From: Bacteroidetes bacterium GWA2_30_7
Lineage (GTDB): Bacteria; Bacteroidota; Bacteroidia; Bacteroidales; GWF2-33-38
DNA length: 21,508 bases
Assembly: GCA_001768155.1 (NCBI GenBank)
Contig: MENC01000192.1
Location: 1,353 to 22,860 of the forward strand
Direction: 5' to 3'
The notes under the pieces were generated by a model. The model was given only the letters and a program-made list of their open reading frames with translations, did not search any database and had not been told where the DNA came from. The position numbers and the translations under genes were made by a program. Below, one piece after another: positions 7,366 to 16,162 of this stretch. Positions within the stretch are counted from its first letter, which is position 1; each line of letters starts with the position of its first letter.

Positions 7366-9870
7366 TTATTTTATAAATTTATATGAATTTGTTATGAATT
7401 TATTTGTTATTTTTAATATATAAATTCCTTTGTTTAAATCATTTGTCGAAATTATTAAGTTATTATCTTTCGAAACTAATTCTTTAATATTTTTACCTTC
7501 AATTGTAAATATTTCATATTTAGTTTCTTCATTTTTAGCATTTATACAAACAATATTTAATTCATTGATTACAGGATTGGGATAAAAATAAAATTTATTA
7601 TCATAAAACAATTCACTTTTATAAGTTATGTTTGCAATACTATCGCATACCCATAAACCACCACCACCAGTACCGGCATATATTTGTTCGGGCTTATTTG
7701 GATTAAATCGGGCAAAATTAAAGAAAGTATGATTAACATTTTGTGAAATTAATGACCATGTTGAACCATTATTATCAGATAAATAAATACCATGTTGTTG
7801 TGATGTAACATTATACCATGGCTGTGCAACTATAACTAAAAAGTTTGGATTATATGGATTGACTTGAACATCAATTATTCGGGGATAGTTAAATATTTTT
7901 GTAAAAGTGTTGCCTCCATCTGTTGAACGATATAATCCTCCTGATGTACTCAATTCAAAACTATTAGAAACACCTGCATATAAATCACCCAAATTATTGA
8001 TATAAACTTTCGAAACATCACCCTGAGCAAGAGAATTTAATTTGGTCCATGAAGTACCACCATTTACTGATTTATACAATGCGCCACTATTTAACCCCCA
8101 TGAGTTTAAAGCTAAAAATATTTCCTGATTGTTATTGGGATTAATTACGATATCCCAGGCATATTGAGCATCCGTTCCAAGTCCTGTATTTATATTAATC
8201 CATGAATTACCATTATCGGTTGATTTGTAAACTCCATTATGAAAAACTGCCGAATAAATTATCCTGTTTTCAGGTGTACCAGATGTAAAATCAACAGCAA
8301 TATCATGTCTGCCATTAGGCATTGAACCTGTAATATCGGTAAAACTAACGCCTTCGTCTGTCGAAAAAACAATACCGCCTCCAGTCCATCCTTCCAAATA
8401 TCCTCCTTGTGAACCTTGAAATCTTTCAACATAAACATTATTATTGGCAACGGGGTCTATATAAATTTCTTTGACAGCATCAATATCTGATAGATTATCA
8501 AAAGTAGGATCTTGATGGTAATCAAGTCTTATAAATGAATTGGCATTATCATCACTTCTAAATAATCCCATATCATCATAACCAATATAACTTTTATTTT
8601 CATTAATGGGGTCAAATGCAATAGATTCGGTATTCATTAATTCCAATCCATTTCCTTTCCATGCATTACCTACTTGTGTTGTAAAAACCTGATTCCATGT
8701 ATAACCGGTATCATTACTAATTTCTATATCAATTAACGAAATAACCATACGTGAAGGGTCTGAGGGTGCAAATTTTATATCATTTGCATATCCATCCCAA
8801 AACCAAGCACTGTCAATCCAACCACCTATTTGAGGAGTATATAATAAATCCCAAGTAGTTCCTTCATCATAAGTTGCATAAATTCCAGATTGGTAATAAC
8901 CACTCCCTCTATTAGTTGCAGTATATATTACACTGGGGTCATCGGGTAAAATATCAAATTTCCAATAATCATAAAACATAGAGTCGTAAACATCGTATTG
9001 TGGTAAATTACCGGTAATATCATCCCACGAGTCGCCAAAATCATAACTTCTGAATATACCTCCGTTAAAAGTTGTTGAATCTGTAATATCGCCCAGAGTT
9101 TTAAGGCTTAAAGTAAGAATATAGCTACCAAAATCATTAGTAACTATTATTTCATGTATATTGTTATGTGGTAGTCCATTATTTTTAGGAATCCATGAAT
9201 TTCCTCCATCATCGCTTCTAAATACACCTGAATTTGAAGATAAAATAATAGTATCTGAATTTGATATAACTTCAATAGTATGAACCGAAATAGAATCGGG
9301 AAGACCATTACTTGTTAAAGTCCAGCTAACTCCGCCATTAAGACTACGATATACGCCCCATTGTCCATCATAAGCATTAAAGGGTAAATAATCAGCCATA
9401 GAACAATCACTTGTTTCGTCGCCTAAGCCTAAAAATAAACGATTTGTATTTTCAGAATCAATAGCAATATCTGATGTTAAAACAGGAGGATTTGAAATAC
9501 TATCTATTGTAGCTGGATATAATAACTGCCAATTTTGTCCTCCATTATTAGTAACAAATAACCCAGTACCTGTACAAATATATACTTTTTGATAGTTTAC
9601 AGGGTCAATTCTTATATGATTAATCCAGTATGTTGTACCATAAGTTAGTTGTGCTAAATTATTGTTAATATTATTCCATGTTATTCCGCCGTCAGTAGTT
9701 TTAAAAATTCCTTCAATATCGCCACCTGCATAAATTACATCTTTATTATCGGGTTGAATAACAACAAAGTGCAAATCGCTTCCTGCTCCAGGACCGATAT
9801 TTCTCCATGATTGTGATTGAACAAATAAACTTGATAAAACACAAATTGAGATAAAATAAATTTTTTTCAT
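7366..9870 (-). CDS. Secreted Asp-box (BNR/sortilin-like) beta-propeller protein with T9SS sorting domain
   Basis: An 834-residue secreted protein. I chose the ATG at 9870 because it begins with a clean signal peptide (MKKIYFISICVLSSLFVQSQ); a GTG at 9900 would prepend ten non-signal residues. About thirteen Asp-box motifs of the S/T-x-D-x-G-x-[ST]-[WF] type run through the chain, such as TTDGGITW, SDDGGNSW, STDNGNSW and STDGGNTF. That number suggests two consecutive propellers, a layout also known in GH74 xyloglucanases and VPS10-type proteins. Two Asp positions (D51 in AGGDIEGIFK; D432/D433 in YDDMGLFR) sit in similar local contexts, but enzymatic activity is unproven. The C-terminus (FYPNPVINELNIV to SYKFIK) is a T9SS type A sorting domain. 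It is the last gene of a three-gene operon, 13 bases after its neighbour. Confidence 0.87.
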   Translation of the reverse strand: MKKIYFISICVLSSLFVQSQSWRNIGPGAGSDLHFVVIQPDNKDVIYAGGDIEGIFKTTDGGITWNNINNNLAQLTYGTTYWINHIRIDPVNYQKVYICTGTGLFVTNNGGQNWQLLYPATIDSISNPPVLTSDIAIDSENTNRLFLGLGDETSDCSMADYLPFNAYDGQWGVYRSLNGGVSWTLTSNGLPDSISVHTIEVISNSDTIILSSNSGVFRSDDGGNSWIPKNNGLPHNNIHEIIVTNDFGSYILTLSLKTLGDITDSTTFNGGIFRSYDFGDSWDDITGNLPQYDVYDSMFYDYWKFDILPDDPSVIYTATNRGSGYYQSGIYATYDEGTTWDLLYTPQIGGWIDSAWFWDGYANDIKFAPSDPSRMVISLIDIEISNDTGYTWNQVFTTQVGNAWKGNGLELMNTESIAFDPINENKSYIGYDDMGLFRSDDNANSFIRLDYHQDPTFDNLSDIDAVKEIYIDPVANNNVYVERFQGSQGGYLEGWTGGGIVFSTDEGVSFTDITGSMPNGRHDIAVDFTSGTPENRIIYSAVFHNGVYKSTDNGNSWININTGLGTDAQYAWDIVINPNNNQEIFLALNSWGLNSGALYKSVNGGTSWTKLNSLAQGDVSKVYINNLGDLYAGVSNSFELSTSGGLYRSTDGGNTFTKIFNYPRIIDVQVNPYNPNFLVIVAQPWYNVTSQQHGIYLSDNNGSTWSLISQNVNHTFFNFARFNPNKPEQIYAGTGGGGLWVCDSIANITYKSELFYDNKFYFYPNPVINELNIVCINAKNEETKYEIFTIEGKNIKELVSKDNNLIISTNDLNKGIYILKITNKFITNSYKFIK

Positions 9871-9883
9871 ATTAAGTTTTGAA

Positions 9884-10891
9884 TTATTTATAGGTTGCAC
9901 ATGAATTACTTACGATTTCGGGTTCATTATTTGTTTGAGGTGGTAATTTTAACACTCTAAATTTATCAAAAGGAATTTTTGTAAGATATACGACTTTTTG
10001 GTCGCCCCAAATATTTTGATAAGGGTTTGTTTTACATGAAATTGGATTAACAGCATACAATTGAAGTCCTCCACCATCATCACATAAATACATTCCATAA
10101 TCTTGTAATGCTTTTGCAATAGTCATTTCGTACTTGGTTAAATCTAATGAGTTTAAATCTAATGAAGGATCCAATTGAACCAATGCACCTTCGGGTATTG
10201 CCCATGAGTCTTTTGTTGTTCCGTCGCTTTCGGTTGCAGGTTTAACTGGTCCTCCGGCTTTTGTATGATCATAAGTAAATACAAGTGCATGATTTATAAT
10301 GCCTGATTCCAGTTCCTGAGGCCAAATAACACCTTGTAATAATTCAAATCCAGAACCTCTTGCCGAAAATCCTTTAGGGAAAATACCATCACTATTTAAT
10401 GGTAGAGCGTTTGCCCAACTGGCAGAAATTTTTCCCGAAATTGAGTAACGAAATTGAAAAAAATCGTAAATACAGCCATTAATTTCATCTATTATAACCA
10501 TACTTCCGTCTTTTTGAGGGTCGGGTTGAACAAAATCTGGAATAGGAACATTTTTAAGTATCTTTTTAGGAGCCCAGGATGCAGTTAATCTAACATCTTT
10601 TTTTGTTGTAGAAGCATCTGCATAAAAAACTGGTACTGTCCATTCTTTTACAACTACAAAAAATCCTTTTTTACCGGCTTCATCTATTAAACTGCCAACC
10701 ATTGTTGTTGAATTTGGGTCTATTTGAGGATTAGAATCTATTTTATTATAAAAAAGAGATGTGTTAAAAAGATTGGTATATTTAATAGAATCAGGTAAAT
10801 TGCCAGATGCTTCTTTTTTACAATTATTAAAAATTAAAATAAATGTTAAAAAAGTGATTGATAATAGAAATATTTTAATTGATAAATTCAT
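9884..10891 (-). CDS. Secreted lipoprotein of a family with HAL and ALQxYG motifs
   Basis: A 335-residue exported protein. The N-terminus has a hydrophobic signal followed by LIFNNCKKE, with Cys24 as the probable lipidated residue; the -3 to -1 residues are unusual but Bacteroidota lipoboxes are loose. The mature chain contains VPVFYADAS (about 87-95), NVPIPDF (114-120), KDGSMVIID, an ASWANALPL stretch, a GVIWPQELESGIINHALVF segment (about 187-205) and ALQDYGMYLCDDGGG (about 261-275). This order resembles secreted actinobacterial and other proteins of unknown function that I recognise only by pattern, not by name. It lies seven bases downstream of the small envelope protein gene and 13 bases upstream of the propeller gene, so all three probably act at the cell surface. 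An enzyme acting on a polymer is possible but not shown. Confidence 0.68.
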   Translation of the reverse strand: MNLSIKIFLLSITFLTFILIFNNCKKEASGNLPDSIKYTNLFNTSLFYNKIDSNPQIDPNSTTMVGSLIDEAGKKGFFVVVKEWTVPVFYADASTTKKDVRLTASWAPKKILKNVPIPDFVQPDPQKDGSMVIIDEINGCIYDFFQFRYSISGKISASWANALPLNSDGIFPKGFSARGSGFELLQGVIWPQELESGIINHALVFTYDHTKAGGPVKPATESDGTTKDSWAIPEGALVQLDPSLDLNSLDLTKYEMTIAKALQDYGMYLCDDGGGLQLYAVNPISCKTNPYQNIWGDQKVVYLTKIPFDKFRVLKLPPQTNNEPEIVSNSCATYK

Positions 10892-10897
10892 AAAATA

Positions 10898-11458
10898 TTA
10901 ATTTAAATTATAACCTAATTTAATAGCACCCCATAGAATAAAATCGGGTTTAACATCATACACTATGGGTGTAAAATAAAAACCAAGATTTATTTTTTTT
11001 GAAATATCTCTACTGTACCCGATAATCGGAAATAATGCTAAATGAAGTCGTTGTGTTTTTATTGAGAAAGGTTTATTAATCCAATAATAGACAGTTGAAG
11101 ATGCTCCAAATTCCAAATAATTTTTTTTGAATTTTATATTGTCTTTTATTTGTAAATAAACTCTGGGAGAAAGTTTAGAATAAATTTCGGGTGAATTAAT
11201 TGCAAGAGAAGGCGAAAAACCTAAAATTACAGTTAAATAATTTTTAGTTTTATTAAATAATCTTTTTTCAATATTTACAGAATAATGTGCTGCAACACCT
11301 CCCATTTCAATATTTATTCTGTTTTTAAATAATGAATCGTTTTGAGAAAATACTTTATTATTAAAAAATAATGTAAGAAATAATAAAACGATACTAAAAA
11401 TTCTAAATTTTACATTATTAAAACAAGTATTTTTTAATAATTTTAAGATTTTTCTCAT
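10898..11458 (-). CDS. Small outer-membrane beta-barrel-like protein of unknown function
   Basis: A 186-residue protein with a signal peptide-like N-terminus (about 1-39, hydrophobic FRIFSIVLLFLTLFF, cleavage likely after VFSQ). The remainder alternates aromatic and polar residues in strand-like segments, for example YLTVILGFSPSLAI, YLEFGASSTVYYWI, LHLALFPIIGYSR and INLGFYFTPIVYDV, consistent with an eight-strand-type outer-membrane barrel. It ends GAIKLGYNLN. I do not recognise a named family. It is the first gene of a three-gene operon driven by a consensus promoter at 11557-11586, with a leader of about 98 bases. Confidence 0.65.
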   Translation of the reverse strand: MRKILKLLKNTCFNNVKFRIFSIVLLFLTLFFNNKVFSQNDSLFKNRINIEMGGVAAHYSVNIEKRLFNKTKNYLTVILGFSPSLAINSPEIYSKLSPRVYLQIKDNIKFKKNYLEFGASSTVYYWINKPFSIKTQRLHLALFPIIGYSRDISKKINLGFYFTPIVYDVKPDFILWGAIKLGYNLN

Positions 11459-11556
11459 CTTAATATTATATTTTTTTTATTAATTAAGGTGAGTTCTAAA
11501 AATTCATTTTTTTTCTTTGATTAAAAAAAACGAGAGAACCCATTAATATATTTTTA

Positions 11557-11586
11557 CAAATATAAAATATTATTTTTTTTAAACAA
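11557..11586 (-). promoter_or_regulatory. Housekeeping-type promoter of the three-gene surface operon
   Basis: On the minus strand TTG (11586-11584), 19 bases, then TATATTTG (11564-11557). This matches the Bacteroidota consensus. It lies 98 bases before the ATG at 11458, leaving a leader with long A and T runs and a GGGTTCTCTCG segment. Confidence 0.7.
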
Positions 11587-11593
11587 TCTTTTT

Positions 11594-11767
11594 ACAATAG
11601 TTCGGTAGATTTTTTGTAAGATTTTGAAAATAAGCTATTTCAGTTGCCACGACCTAAAGGTCGTGGAATTGATTAATTAGTACAAATTCAGAGACTGTCT
11701 CGCACTTGATGCGGGAGTTTTAGCCCTTTTATAAAAATGGAGAATGAAAAAAATACCGAACTATTGT
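11594..11767. repeat. Nested inverted-repeat element upstream of the toxin-antitoxin pair
   Basis: Perfect 14-base terminal inverted repeats, ACAATAGTTCGGTA at 11594-11607 and TACCGAACTATTGT at 11754-11767, bound about 174 bases. Inside are the palindrome CCACGACCTAAAGGTCGTGG (11647-11666) and a smaller hairpin with CTCGCA/TGCGGGAG arms (11699-11717). There is no open frame of note. It occupies most of the 395-base gap between divergently transcribed genes and sits between their promoters. It could be a MITE-like element or a built-up mosaic of palindromic repeats. Confidence 0.65.
11647..11666. repeat. Near-perfect 20-base palindrome
   Basis: CCACGACCTAAAGGTCGTGG has nine-base arms around AA. 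Hairpins of this REP-like kind are frequent between genes in Bacteroidota. Confidence 0.75.
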
Positions 11768-11808
11768 CAAGGTAGATAACAAAATAAAACGATTGAGATA
11801 GATTACGG

Positions 11809-11839
11809 TTTGTAAAAACTAAACTTTTTTGTATTTTAG
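11809..11839 (+). promoter_or_regulatory. Likely promoter of the MNT-HEPN pair
   Basis: TTTG (11809-11812), 19 bases, then TATTTTAG (11832-11839), one mismatch from TAnnTTTG. It ends 14 bases before the ATG of the nucleotidyltransferase gene. Confidence 0.5.
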
Positions 11840-11853
11840 TAAAAAAATAAATA

Positions 11854-12174
11854 ATGACTGATTATCGTTACATATTATCAGATTTAAAAAAACATTTGCA
11901 AAATAAATATGGAAATTCTATAAAAGATGTTATTTTATTTGGTTCTCGTGCCAGAGGTGATTCAATGGAATTTTCGGATTATGATATTTTAATTGTATTG
12001 AATACAAATTATTCGTGGAGAGATGAAGACAAGATTTTAGATTTATGTTATGATATTGACCTCAAATACAATATATTGATTGATGCACATCTTATCTCTA
12101 AAAATGAATTGAATACAATCAGAGGAAGACAGCCGGTTTTTATAAATGCAATTAAATCAGGAATTTACGCATGA
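11854..12174 (+). CDS. Minimal nucleotidyltransferase (MNT) antitoxin
   Basis: A 106-residue nucleotidyltransferase-fold protein. The core motif LFGSRARGDSMEFSDYD (about residues 28-44) gives G30-S31 and the metal-binding D42 and D44 in the GSx(n)DxD pattern; a third acidic residue is D77 in ILIDAHLIS. In MNT-HEPN toxin-antitoxin systems this type of protein neutralises its HEPN partner, in studied cases by adding AMP to it. The stop overlaps the HEPN gene start by four bases, which indicates coupled translation and stoichiometric production. Flanking nested repeats suggest a mobile accessory module. Confidence 0.88.
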   Translation: MTDYRYILSDLKKHLQNKYGNSIKDVILFGSRARGDSMEFSDYDILIVLNTNYSWRDEDKILDLCYDIDLKYNILIDAHLISKNELNTIRGRQPVFINAIKSGIYA

Positions 12175-12572
12175 CACTTTCTATTGAAGACAGAAATAAC
12201 TTAATAAAATACCGTCTTGAACAGGCTGAAGAAGCCATACTTGATGTAGAATTACTTATTGAAAACAATAGATTGCGTTCAGCAATAAACCGTATTTATT
12301 ATGGAATGTTTTATTCTGTACTAGCATTAGCTTTAGCAAATCAATACGAATCTTCAAAACATTCGCAATTAATAGGTTGGTTTAATAAAAACTTTGTTCA
12401 TAAAGGTATTATTGAGCCAAAGTTTGGAAAAATGATTAATAAAGCCTTTAACCGCAGAACGAAGGGCGATTATGATACTTTTGTGATTTTTGAAAAAGAA
12501 ATTGTAAATGAAATGTTTATTGATATGAAAGAATTTATTGAAGAAATTAAAAAATCATTAAATGATATTTAA
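12171..12572 (+). CDS. HEPN domain protein, putative toxin of the MNT-HEPN pair
   Basis: A 133-residue all-helical HEPN protein. Features include RSAINRIYYGMFYSVLALAL (about 36-55), SSKHSQLIGWF (61-71), VHKGIIEP (76-83) and the terminal RRTKGDYD (95-102), all typical of the PF05168-type HEPN family. The classical Rx4-6H ribonuclease motif is not obvious; H64, H77 and R95-R96 are the candidate functional residues, so RNase activity should not be assumed. Adenylation by the neighbouring nucleotidyltransferase would require an accessible Tyr; Y43, Y44 and Y101 are candidates. It is convergent with the RND pump gene. Confidence 0.85.
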   Translation: MTLSIEDRNNLIKYRLEQAEEAILDVELLIENNRLRSAINRIYYGMFYSVLALALANQYESSKHSQLIGWFNKNFVHKGIIEPKFGKMINKAFNRRTKGDYDTFVIFEKEIVNEMFIDMKEFIEEIKKSLNDI

Positions 12573-12588
12573 GTTAAGTAAGTATGAT

Positions 12589-12718
12589 TTTCAAAATAAG
12601 TTCCCCTAATTTCTGATTAATTAAGCATATTATAGAATCCTGTGGCTTCGAGAACCTCAGCTTCCGGTGATTGAGGCTCTCGAAATCACCATTAATTTAA
12701 GGGGAAGTTATTTTGAAA
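12589..12718. repeat. Nested inverted-repeat element downstream of the toxin-antitoxin pair
   Basis: Terminal arms TTTCAAAATAAGTTCCCCT (12589-12607) and AGGGGAAGTTATTTTGAAA (12700-12718) are 19 bases with one mismatch. Inside, TCGAGAACCTCA (12648-12659) and TGAGGCTCTCGA (12672-12683) form a second stem with one mismatch. The inner TCGAGAGCCTCA motif recurs at 20300. Situated between convergent genes, it could also end transcription in both directions. Confidence 0.7.
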
Positions 12719-12787
12719 TATTCACTAATAGAAAATAATTTATAGAACTTAATTTTTGAATTTGGTCAATAACTTTACCCCATTATT

Positions 12788-15700
12788 TTACATATTTCCA
12801 TTCCTGATTCCTCTTCTAATCTTTCTTCTTTTAACTCTTAATTTCATTACAAAAGCAATCTGATACATTATTGGAACAAGAATTAATGTTATAAAAGTTG
12901 CAAAGCTTAGTCCGAAAATTATTGTCCAAGATAGTGGTCCCCAGAAAGCTACGCTATCGCCTCCAAAATGTATGTGTGGATTAAGTTCGGTAAATAATGC
13001 TATAAAATCAATATTCATTCCTACTGCAAGTGGAACAAGTCCGATAATTGTTGCAAAAGCCGTTAGTACAACTGGAGTTATTCTGGTTTTTCCGGCATTT
13101 ACAATACTTTCACGAGTTTTCTCTCCACGCAATTGAAGTTCATCGGTAAATTCTACAATTAAAATTCCGTTTCGTACCACAATTCCACCAAGTGCAACTA
13201 TTCCAAGCCCGGTCATCATAATTGAAATTGGCATATCGAAAATCATAAAACCAAGTAAAACACCAATAATACTGTAAAATACTTCACTCAAAATAATTAA
13301 GGTTTTACTAAACGACTTGAATTGAGTTATTAATATTAAAAATATCAAGCCAATAGCAATAATCATTGCTTTTATTAGAAATGCCATAGTGTCTTTTTGG
13401 TCTTCTTGCTCTCCAGTTAATTTTATTTCAACATTTTGAGATTTATTAAAATTTCTAACTGCTTTAGTTACTTTAGCAACTACTTCATTTGCAGTATATC
13501 CGGGTTTTATTTCAGACGATAATGTAATAACACGTTTTTGATTAAGTCGTTTTATGCCTCCATAAGTGTTTGTATAACTAATTTTTGCAACCGACGACAA
13601 AGGAATTTGCCTTAGCAAACCTGTATTCATATCGCGATAAACTATTTTTAGGTTCATCAATGTATTAATATTCTTTCGCTGTTTATCGCTAAATCTGAGC
13701 ATTATAGGAAATTCTTCTTCGGCTTCTTTAAACTTTGAAACTTCTTTTCCGAAAACTGCGGTTCTAACTTCCATTCCAATTTGTCCGGTGCTTATTCCTT
13801 CACGATTGGCTCTAACTCTGTCAATATCAATTATTATTTCGGGTTTTTTACTTAAAAAATCTGATTTTAATTCTTGCATTCCTGCAATATGTAACGAATC
13901 GAGATATGTTTTTAAAGAATTTGCATTAAAAATTAATTCTTCAAATTCTTCTGAACTAATTTCAATATTTACGGGTTTTCCGGTTGGTGGTCCCATTTTG
14001 TTTTTTTCAACAAAAATATTTGCTCCCGGAATTCCTTTTACGGCTTCCGAAATTTTTGCCAAATATTCAATAGTAGTTGTTCCTGTTCTATTTTTACTTT
14101 CTACAAAATTTACAGCCACTTTTCCTTTGTTCGACATATTTGAACGGTCAAATGGGTCTTGACTTGCACCAAGTGAAATATTTGTAATTATTGATTCTAC
14201 ATTTGGATTATTTTCGCCTAAAACAAGATTGACTCTATCTTCAACAATTTTTGTTACCGAATCGGTAACAATTTGGTCAGTTCCAACGGGCATTTCAATA
14301 AAAGCATTTATTATATTAGGTTGGTTATCGGGAAAAAACACAACTTTTGGTTTAACTATTCCTACCAGATAGAATGTACCAAATAACAATAAAGTTGTTG
14401 CAACCAATAAATAAACCGGACGGCGTTTTTGTAATAAACTTCGTAATGTTTTTTCATAAATCTGAAGAATTTTGGGCCAAACAGAATGTTGAAATTTGTA
14501 TATTAATTTCTTTCCTAAAAAAATATGATAAATATATAAAATTATTGAAATTACAGTAAAATTAGCCATGCCAACCCATTTCATCAGATAAAATAAAATC
14601 GCAATTCCTAACATTATGAGTATAGTTTTGATAACTTTTCGGAAGTTTATTTTTTCTTTTTTTGCATCATCGTCGTAACTCATAAAATCTACAGCAAATA
14701 CTGGATTAAAGACATAAGCCACAAATAATGAGGCAAATAATGTAATAATTAGCACAACCGGTAAAAAGTGCATAAACTTACCTACAATTCCGGGCCAAAA
14801 TGCCAGTGGGAAAAATGGAGCTAATGTTGTTAATGTTCCCGAAAAAATTGGTAGAAATACTTCACCGGCAGCCATTTTTGCAGCCATTTTAATATTTGGA
14901 AATTTTCGATGAATTCTATGAGTATTTTCAATAACTACAATGGCATCGTCAACCACAATTCCTAAAGCAAAAATAAATGCAAACATTACAATCATATTCA
15001 TTGTGTAACCCAATCCGGGTATAATAATGTATGCAATACACATGCTCAGAGGTACTGCCAATCCTACAAAAAATGCGTTACCAAACCCCATAAAAAACAT
15101 TAAAACAACTGTAACGAGAATAAAACCAATAATCATTGTGTTATTAAGGTCGTCTAATGTATTTCGAGTAAATTTTGATTGGTCGCCTGTAAAGTTAACT
15201 TTTAAGTCGGGAGGAAATTTTTTATTCAAATCAGTTAAAATCTGTTTAATTTTATCTGACGCATCAAGCAGATTTTGACCACTTTTTTTAATTACATTAA
15301 GTGTAATTACATTTTGTTTATTTAATCGTGCAAAACTTTCTTGTTCTTTAAATCCATCGTTAACATCGGCAATATCTTTTAAATAAACATTTGCACCACT
15401 TCCCGATTTTAAAACTATATTTTTAAGAGTTTCGATATCGCGAAATTGTCCTGCAATTCTTATCGTGCGAATCATTCCATAGTTTGAAATATTTCCGGCA
15501 GAAATTGTTGCATTTTCGGCAGAAACCATTCGTTCAATATCATAAAATGAAACGCTGGCAGCCTGCATTTTATACATGTCAACATTAATCTGAATTTCAC
15601 GGTCTAATGCTCCAACAATATCAACTCTTGTAATTTCTTTAAGTTCTTCAATTTTATCTTGAATTAATTCGCCATACTTTTTTAATTTATCTAAATCGTA

Positions 15701-16162
15701 ATCGCCCGAAATATTAATAAACACGATTGGAATTTCAGAAATATCAATTTCAGCAACATTTGGTGGAGCCGGTAAATTATTTGGCAATTCAGATTGTGCC
15801 TTGTCAACAGCATCTTTGACTTTTTGTTTAGCAGCACTTACGTCCACATCGGTATTAAACTCAATTACAAGCACAGAAAAATCTTGAATAGAATTGCTTG
15901 ATATTTTTTTAACACCTGAGATAGATTTCACTTGTTTTTCGAGTGGACGTGTTACAAGATTCTCAATATCAATTGGTGAAGTACCGGGATATACGGTGTG
16001 TATTAAAATTGTAGGAATTACAATTTCCGGAAATTGTTCTTTTGGAATTAATATATAATTCATAAAACCCAGCAATGAAATAAAAAAAACAAGAACATAA
16101 ATGCTTAATTTATTGTCGATTGCCCAGCTTGTTGCGAAGAATTCTTTAAATTTTTCTTTCAT
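12788..16162 (-). CDS. RND-family efflux pump permease (AcrB-like)
   Basis: A 1124-residue inner-membrane proton-driven pump. I chose the ATG at 16162 (MKEKFKEFFATSWAIDN); the upstream frame is translated repeat. Layout follows the RND pattern: TM1 (about 18-37), first periplasmic loop, TM2-6, a second periplasmic loop and TM7-12. The TM4 proton-relay pair is visible as D405-D406 in GIVVDDAIVVIEN. The residue equivalent to AcrB Lys940 is Arg997 (VVRNGILIVEF). Between the two halves there is an extra hydrophobic stretch (about 505-550, ILIMLGIAILFYLM and VISIILYIYHIFLG) that standard AcrB lacks. It belongs with the TolC and adaptor genes upstream. Substrate is unknown. Confidence 0.93.
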   Translation of the reverse strand: MKEKFKEFFATSWAIDNKLSIYVLVFFISLLGFMNYILIPKEQFPEIVIPTILIHTVYPGTSPIDIENLVTRPLEKQVKSISGVKKISSNSIQDFSVLVIEFNTDVDVSAAKQKVKDAVDKAQSELPNNLPAPPNVAEIDISEIPIVFINISGDYDLDKLKKYGELIQDKIEELKEITRVDIVGALDREIQINVDMYKMQAASVSFYDIERMVSAENATISAGNISNYGMIRTIRIAGQFRDIETLKNIVLKSGSGANVYLKDIADVNDGFKEQESFARLNKQNVITLNVIKKSGQNLLDASDKIKQILTDLNKKFPPDLKVNFTGDQSKFTRNTLDDLNNTMIIGFILVTVVLMFFMGFGNAFFVGLAVPLSMCIAYIIIPGLGYTMNMIVMFAFIFALGIVVDDAIVVIENTHRIHRKFPNIKMAAKMAAGEVFLPIFSGTLTTLAPFFPLAFWPGIVGKFMHFLPVVLIITLFASLFVAYVFNPVFAVDFMSYDDDAKKEKINFRKVIKTILIMLGIAILFYLMKWVGMANFTVISIILYIYHIFLGKKLIYKFQHSVWPKILQIYEKTLRSLLQKRRPVYLLVATTLLLFGTFYLVGIVKPKVVFFPDNQPNIINAFIEMPVGTDQIVTDSVTKIVEDRVNLVLGENNPNVESIITNISLGASQDPFDRSNMSNKGKVAVNFVESKNRTGTTTIEYLAKISEAVKGIPGANIFVEKNKMGPPTGKPVNIEISSEEFEELIFNANSLKTYLDSLHIAGMQELKSDFLSKKPEIIIDIDRVRANREGISTGQIGMEVRTAVFGKEVSKFKEAEEEFPIMLRFSDKQRKNINTLMNLKIVYRDMNTGLLRQIPLSSVAKISYTNTYGGIKRLNQKRVITLSSEIKPGYTANEVVAKVTKAVRNFNKSQNVEIKLTGEQEDQKDTMAFLIKAMIIAIGLIFLILITQFKSFSKTLIILSEVFYSIIGVLLGFMIFDMPISIMMTGLGIVALGGIVVRNGILIVEFTDELQLRGEKTRESIVNAGKTRITPVVLTAFATIIGLVPLAVGMNIDFIALFTELNPHIHFGGDSVAFWGPLSWTIIFGLSFATFITLILVPIMYQIAFVMKLRVKRRKIRRGIRNGNM

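Noticed and set aside
9871..9900. GTG start of the propeller protein
   Set aside because: It would add ten residues before a clear signal peptide and overlap the upstream gene.
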